DNA of 14,449 bases from Campylobacteraceae bacterium. GTDB taxonomy: Bacteria; Campylobacterota; Campylobacteria; Campylobacterales; Sulfurovaceae. Where the stretch lies: positions 1-14,449 of the forward strand of contig JALUKJ010000085.1 in the NCBI GenBank assembly GCA_027056615.1, given 5' to 3'. The notes beneath the pieces were generated by a model. That model worked only from the letters and a program-made list of their open reading frames with translations. It did not search any database and was not told the origin of the DNA. Numbering within the stretch: position 1 is the first letter of the stretch; every line of letters begins with the position of its first letter. A program made the translations under genes and the position numbers. Below are positions 12,022-14,449 of the stretch, one piece after another.

Positions 12022-13508
12022 TGAAAACAGAAGCAAAAATTGGTCTCTTTATTACAGTATCACTCTTTTTTCTATTTGGTCTATTGACTCAATTGAGTAG
12101 TTTTGATAATTTGTTTAAAAAATCTTATCCTATTTTAGCACAAATTGGAGATGGTGCAGGTTTAAAAGAGAAGGCAAAAGTTAAACTAAAAGGTGTTGAT
12201 ATTGGTTATATTGAAGATATTACTTTAGTTAATAATGAAGTTCAAACAAAATTGATGATTGATGAGAATGTAAAAATTCCAGATAATTCAGTTATTGTAG
12301 TTTCTCAGGATTCGCTCTTGGGAGGAAAATTTTTAGATATAAAACCAGGAGACTCTTTACAATATATTAAAAAAAATCAACTGCTATCAAAAGAGGAGAA
12401 GGTCTCTTCCATAGCAGATGCTTCAACTTCTGCTGATGAGGCTTTTAAACAGATTTCACTTTTGGTTAAAGATATGAGAAATATTTTTGATTCTAGTGGA
12501 CAAGATGATATTAAGCAAACTTTGTCAAACATAAGAGAGTTCTCTACTCTGTTAGCCTCTATCTCTACTGATGACAATAAAACAATTCATGATATTTTAA
12601 CCAATACAAATGTAGCACTTTTAAATGCGAATAAGACTATTGATAAGTTCGGAAATATGAGCAATGAAATCTCTGGAACATCAAAAGAGTTTAAGCGTGT
12701 TGCCGTTAATATTAATAAAGATTTACCAGAAATCATGTCAAGAATTAATAATTTAACTAAAGAGTTAAATGCTGTATCTAAGACTTTAAAGCAAAAATTA
12801 CCAACAGCAATGGATAAGTTTGTCCATTTAGAAGACAATATAAATTCTGTAGTTGATGATAATAAAAAGAGTCTATCAAATGCACTAACATCTGTAGATG
12901 GATTTTTCTCAAATGGTACAGAGACCATACAAAAGGTCGATAAGTATTTAGATAGTTTAATTAAGACTGAACTGCATGTTGAGATGAGAACAGATGAGGT
13001 TTATGATGATGGTGGATACTCTAAAACAAAACTAAATTTAGCACTCAAACCTGACCCTACTAGATACTATCTTTTAGGAATTACTTCTGGACCAGACTTT
13101 ACAGAAAACAAGCAAGAGAAGCAAGGTTTTATAGGTAATAAAAATCATCAAAGTGGTAAATTCTTACTCTCTGCACAGTATGGAAAACGTTTTGATGATT
13201 TACTCTTTAGAGTTGGAATTATAGAGGGTCAAGGAGGAGTTGGTGTTGACTATTTCGCATTGAATGATACATTAAAATTTAGTACAAATATTAGTGATTT
13301 TAATGCAGTTAATGATATTAGAGGAACAAATCCAAACTTAACAACTACCATACGTTATCAATTCTTTAAACATATAAATGCATATTTAAGTGGAAATAAC
13401 CTTCTTAATAGTCGGGCAAATTCAGTTTCTGTAGGATTAGGTATTAGTTTTGTAGATAATGATTTAAAAAATCTTTTAGGAACAGCTGCATCTGCTGGGT
13501 CAAAATAG
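12021..13508 (+). CDS. mlaD: MCE-domain lipid transport protein (MlaD-like) with long C-terminal extension
   Basis: MlaD-type proteins are anchored in the inner membrane and hold lipids in transit to or from the outer membrane. The 495-residue product has one N-terminal membrane segment (about 8-24), a single MCE domain (about 36-112, with GLKEKAKVKLKGVDIGYI and SLLGGKFLDIKPG), a long helical region rich in Asn, Lys and Ser (about 125-320), then a beta-rich C-terminal part of some 170 residues (KTKLNLALKPDPTRYYLLG, GKFLLSAQYGKRF, LTTTIRYQFF, SVSVGLGISF). E. coli MlaD (183 residues) lacks this tail. Alternating hydrophobic strands suggest a barrel- or sheet-forming domain near the outer membrane; that is inference. 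Translation is coupled to lptD by the TAATG overlap. No MlaE or MlaF gene is seen here. Confidence 0.88.
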   Translation: MKTEAKIGLFITVSLFFLFGLLTQLSSFDNLFKKSYPILAQIGDGAGLKEKAKVKLKGVDIGYIEDITLVNNEVQTKLMIDENVKIPDNSVIVVSQDSLLGGKFLDIKPGDSLQYIKKNQLLSKEEKVSSIADASTSADEAFKQISLLVKDMRNIFDSSGQDDIKQTLSNIREFSTLLASISTDDNKTIHDILTNTNVALLNANKTIDKFGNMSNEISGTSKEFKRVAVNINKDLPEIMSRINNLTKELNAVSKTLKQKLPTAMDKFVHLEDNINSVVDDNKKSLSNALTSVDGFFSNGTETIQKVDKYLDSLIKTELHVEMRTDEVYDDGGYSKTKLNLALKPDPTRYYLLGITSGPDFTENKQEKQGFIGNKNHQSGKFLLSAQYGKRFDDLLFRVGIIEGQGGVGVDYFALNDTLKFSTNISDFNAVNDIRGTNPNLTTTIRYQFFKHINAYLSGNNLLNSRANSVSVGLGISFVDNDLKNLLGTAASAGSK

Positions 13509-13517
13509 TGAAGATTG

Positions 13518-14201
13518 ATGTTAAAAGATAAAAATGAATTTTTATTTGAAAATAGAAAAGATGCAGTTCGTCAAGTAATAGAACAGTTATCTCTAAATAT
13601 TTCATTACTAAATAATAATATTATTGTTTTAGGTGTAAGTGAGGGGGGTGCTTTTTTTGCTAATGAATTAGCCAAAAAAATAGACGCACCTATAGATATT
13701 TTATTAACAGAGCCTATATACTCTTATATTAATCCTGAATTAACTATTGCGATGGTAGGAGAGACAGAAGAGATAGTCATACATCAAGCATTAACAGATG
13801 CATTTGATATTTCTAAAGACTATATCTATAATGAAGCCTATAGTAAATATAGCAATGAAATTTTAAATTATATAAAAAAATATCGACAAGGAGAGAGACT
13901 AAGAAGTTTAGAGGGTAAATATGTAATTTTAACCGATGAGTGTGTTGAAACAGGATTAACCATGATGTCAGCTGTAAAAACAGCCATATCTTTAGGGGCT
14001 AAAAATATTTTCATTGCTGTACCAGTTTTAGACAATTTTGTCTATGAGAGTTTAGTAACGATTTGTGATAATATTTTTTGTCCACATAAGATAGATGATT
14101 ATATCTCTATTGAGTATTACTATAAAGAGCTTGAGCCTTTTAGTTTTAATGAGATAAAAGAGATTATGAACAATAAAAATAACCAAGGAAAGAAGCAATA
14201 A
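13518..14201 (+). CDS. Phosphoribosyltransferase-domain protein
   Basis: The 227-residue product has a type I phosphoribosyltransferase core. [17 protein letters not shown] (39-55) matches the early PPi-loop region, and [18 protein letters not shown] (135-152) is the PRPP-binding motif, with D140-E141 in place of the usual acidic pair D-D or E-D. A hood-like insertion with [20 protein letters not shown] lies between. Relatives include proteins annotated as phosphoribosyltransferase or ComF/PRTase-like of unknown substrate; base or nucleoside salvage cannot be claimed. The ATG at 13518 is preferred to the TTG at 13515. It starts ten bases after the MCE gene, and its stop overlaps the pnp start (TAATG), so it is coupled to pnp. 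Confidence 0.8.
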   Translation: MLKDKNEFLFENRKDAVRQVIEQLSLNISLLNNNIIVLGVSEGGAFFANELAKKIDAPIDILLTEPIYSYINPELTIAMVGETEEIVIHQALTDAFDISKDYIYNEAYSKYSNEILNYIKKYRQGERLRSLEGKYVILTDECVETGLTMMSAVKTAISLGAKNIFIAVPVLDNFVYESLVTICDNIFCPHKIDDYISIEYYYKELEPFSFNEIKEIMNNKNNQGKKQ

Positions 14202-14449
14202 TGAGTGAACAAAATATTGTAGTTAGTTGTAACAATTTAGAAGAGAAGTACCGATTTAACAAAGTAGCGAAACAAGCAAGTGGAGCAGTAATATACAGTT
14301 GTGGAGATGCCGTTCTTTTAGCAGCCATTGCCATTGACCCAAAACCTGTAGAAGAGGATTTTTTACCTTTAACCGTTCAATATATAGAGAAATCGTATGC
14401 TGCAGCAAAAATTCCTGGTGGCTTTGTTAAGCGAGAGACTAAACCAGGT
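14201..14449 (+). CDS. pnp: Polyribonucleotide nucleotidyltransferase (PNPase), 5' end only
   Basis: The window ends after 83 codons. The visible part is the start of the first RNase PH domain: [21 protein letters not shown], then [20 protein letters not shown] and GFVKRE, which are characteristic of PNPase (QASGAV, LTVDYxEKxYAAGKIPGGFxKRE). PNPase degrades RNA from the 3' end with phosphate and takes part in the degradosome. The ATG overlaps the stop of the phosphoribosyltransferase gene by one base. AAGGAA lies somewhat far upstream (14185-14190), so expression probably leans on translational coupling. The later RNase PH, KH and S1 domains are outside the window. Confidence 0.93.
   Translation, partial: MSEQNIVVSCNNLEEKYRFNKVAKQASGAVIYSCGDAVLLAAIAIDPKPVEEDFLPLTVQYIEKSYAAAKIPGGFVKRETKPG

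Noticed and set aside
12377..12928. Minus-strand open frames inside the MCE gene
   Set aside because: They are antisense to the helical part of the MCE protein, and no ribosome site or homology was recognised.

Overview
The window looks like a chromosomal segment of a member of the Campylobacterota, probably a Sulfurovum- or Sulfurimonas-like sulfur-oxidising lineage. This is inferred from the AT-rich composition, the AAGGAG ribosome sites and extended T-rich TATAAT promoters, and the purD - lptD - mlaD - phosphoribosyltransferase - pnp gene order, which I recall as similar to other members of the group. The genus is not proven.

Left part (1-2346) is an eroding accessory region. It holds the 3' end of an unrecognised gene, a MntA nucleotidyltransferase antitoxin, its HepT (HEPN) partner broken by a single extra base, and an unrecognised 190-residue protein. 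Next comes a 420-bp segment bounded by imperfect inverted repeats. It contains a 56-residue helix-turn-helix gene on the minus strand with a tandem operator-like repeat over its promoter, and a 19-codon remnant resembling the start of a SAM methyltransferase that stops inside the right-hand repeat. A 274-bp MITE-like element follows (34/37-matched terminal inverted repeats, two internal hairpins with mutually complementary loops). It lies in the leader of the heat-shock genes.

Middle part (2347-4853) is a protein quality-control cluster: three consecutive small heat-shock proteins, the third with a signal peptide and so predicted periplasmic, then the membrane protease HtpX. Between the third Hsp20 gene and htpX sits a 166-bp nested inverted repeat whose core is an inverted pair of GTAG-plus-hairpin units (REPIN-like). 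A TerB-like gene converges on htpX.

Right part is housekeeping. Genes for a coiled-coil DUF2130 protein with a nuclease-like motif, a cation-diffusion-facilitator transporter and uroporphyrinogen-III synthase (hemD) are tightly spaced and co-oriented. Then comes a promoter, a structured RNA of about 186 nt that I read as 6S RNA, and a separately promoted series purD - lptD - mlaD - phosphoribosyltransferase - pnp (cut by the window end). In that series lptD/mlaD and phosphoribosyltransferase/pnp overlap by one base. LptD and the MCE protein both serve outer-membrane lipid transport. No CRISPR array, tRNA, rRNA or intact transposase gene was seen.
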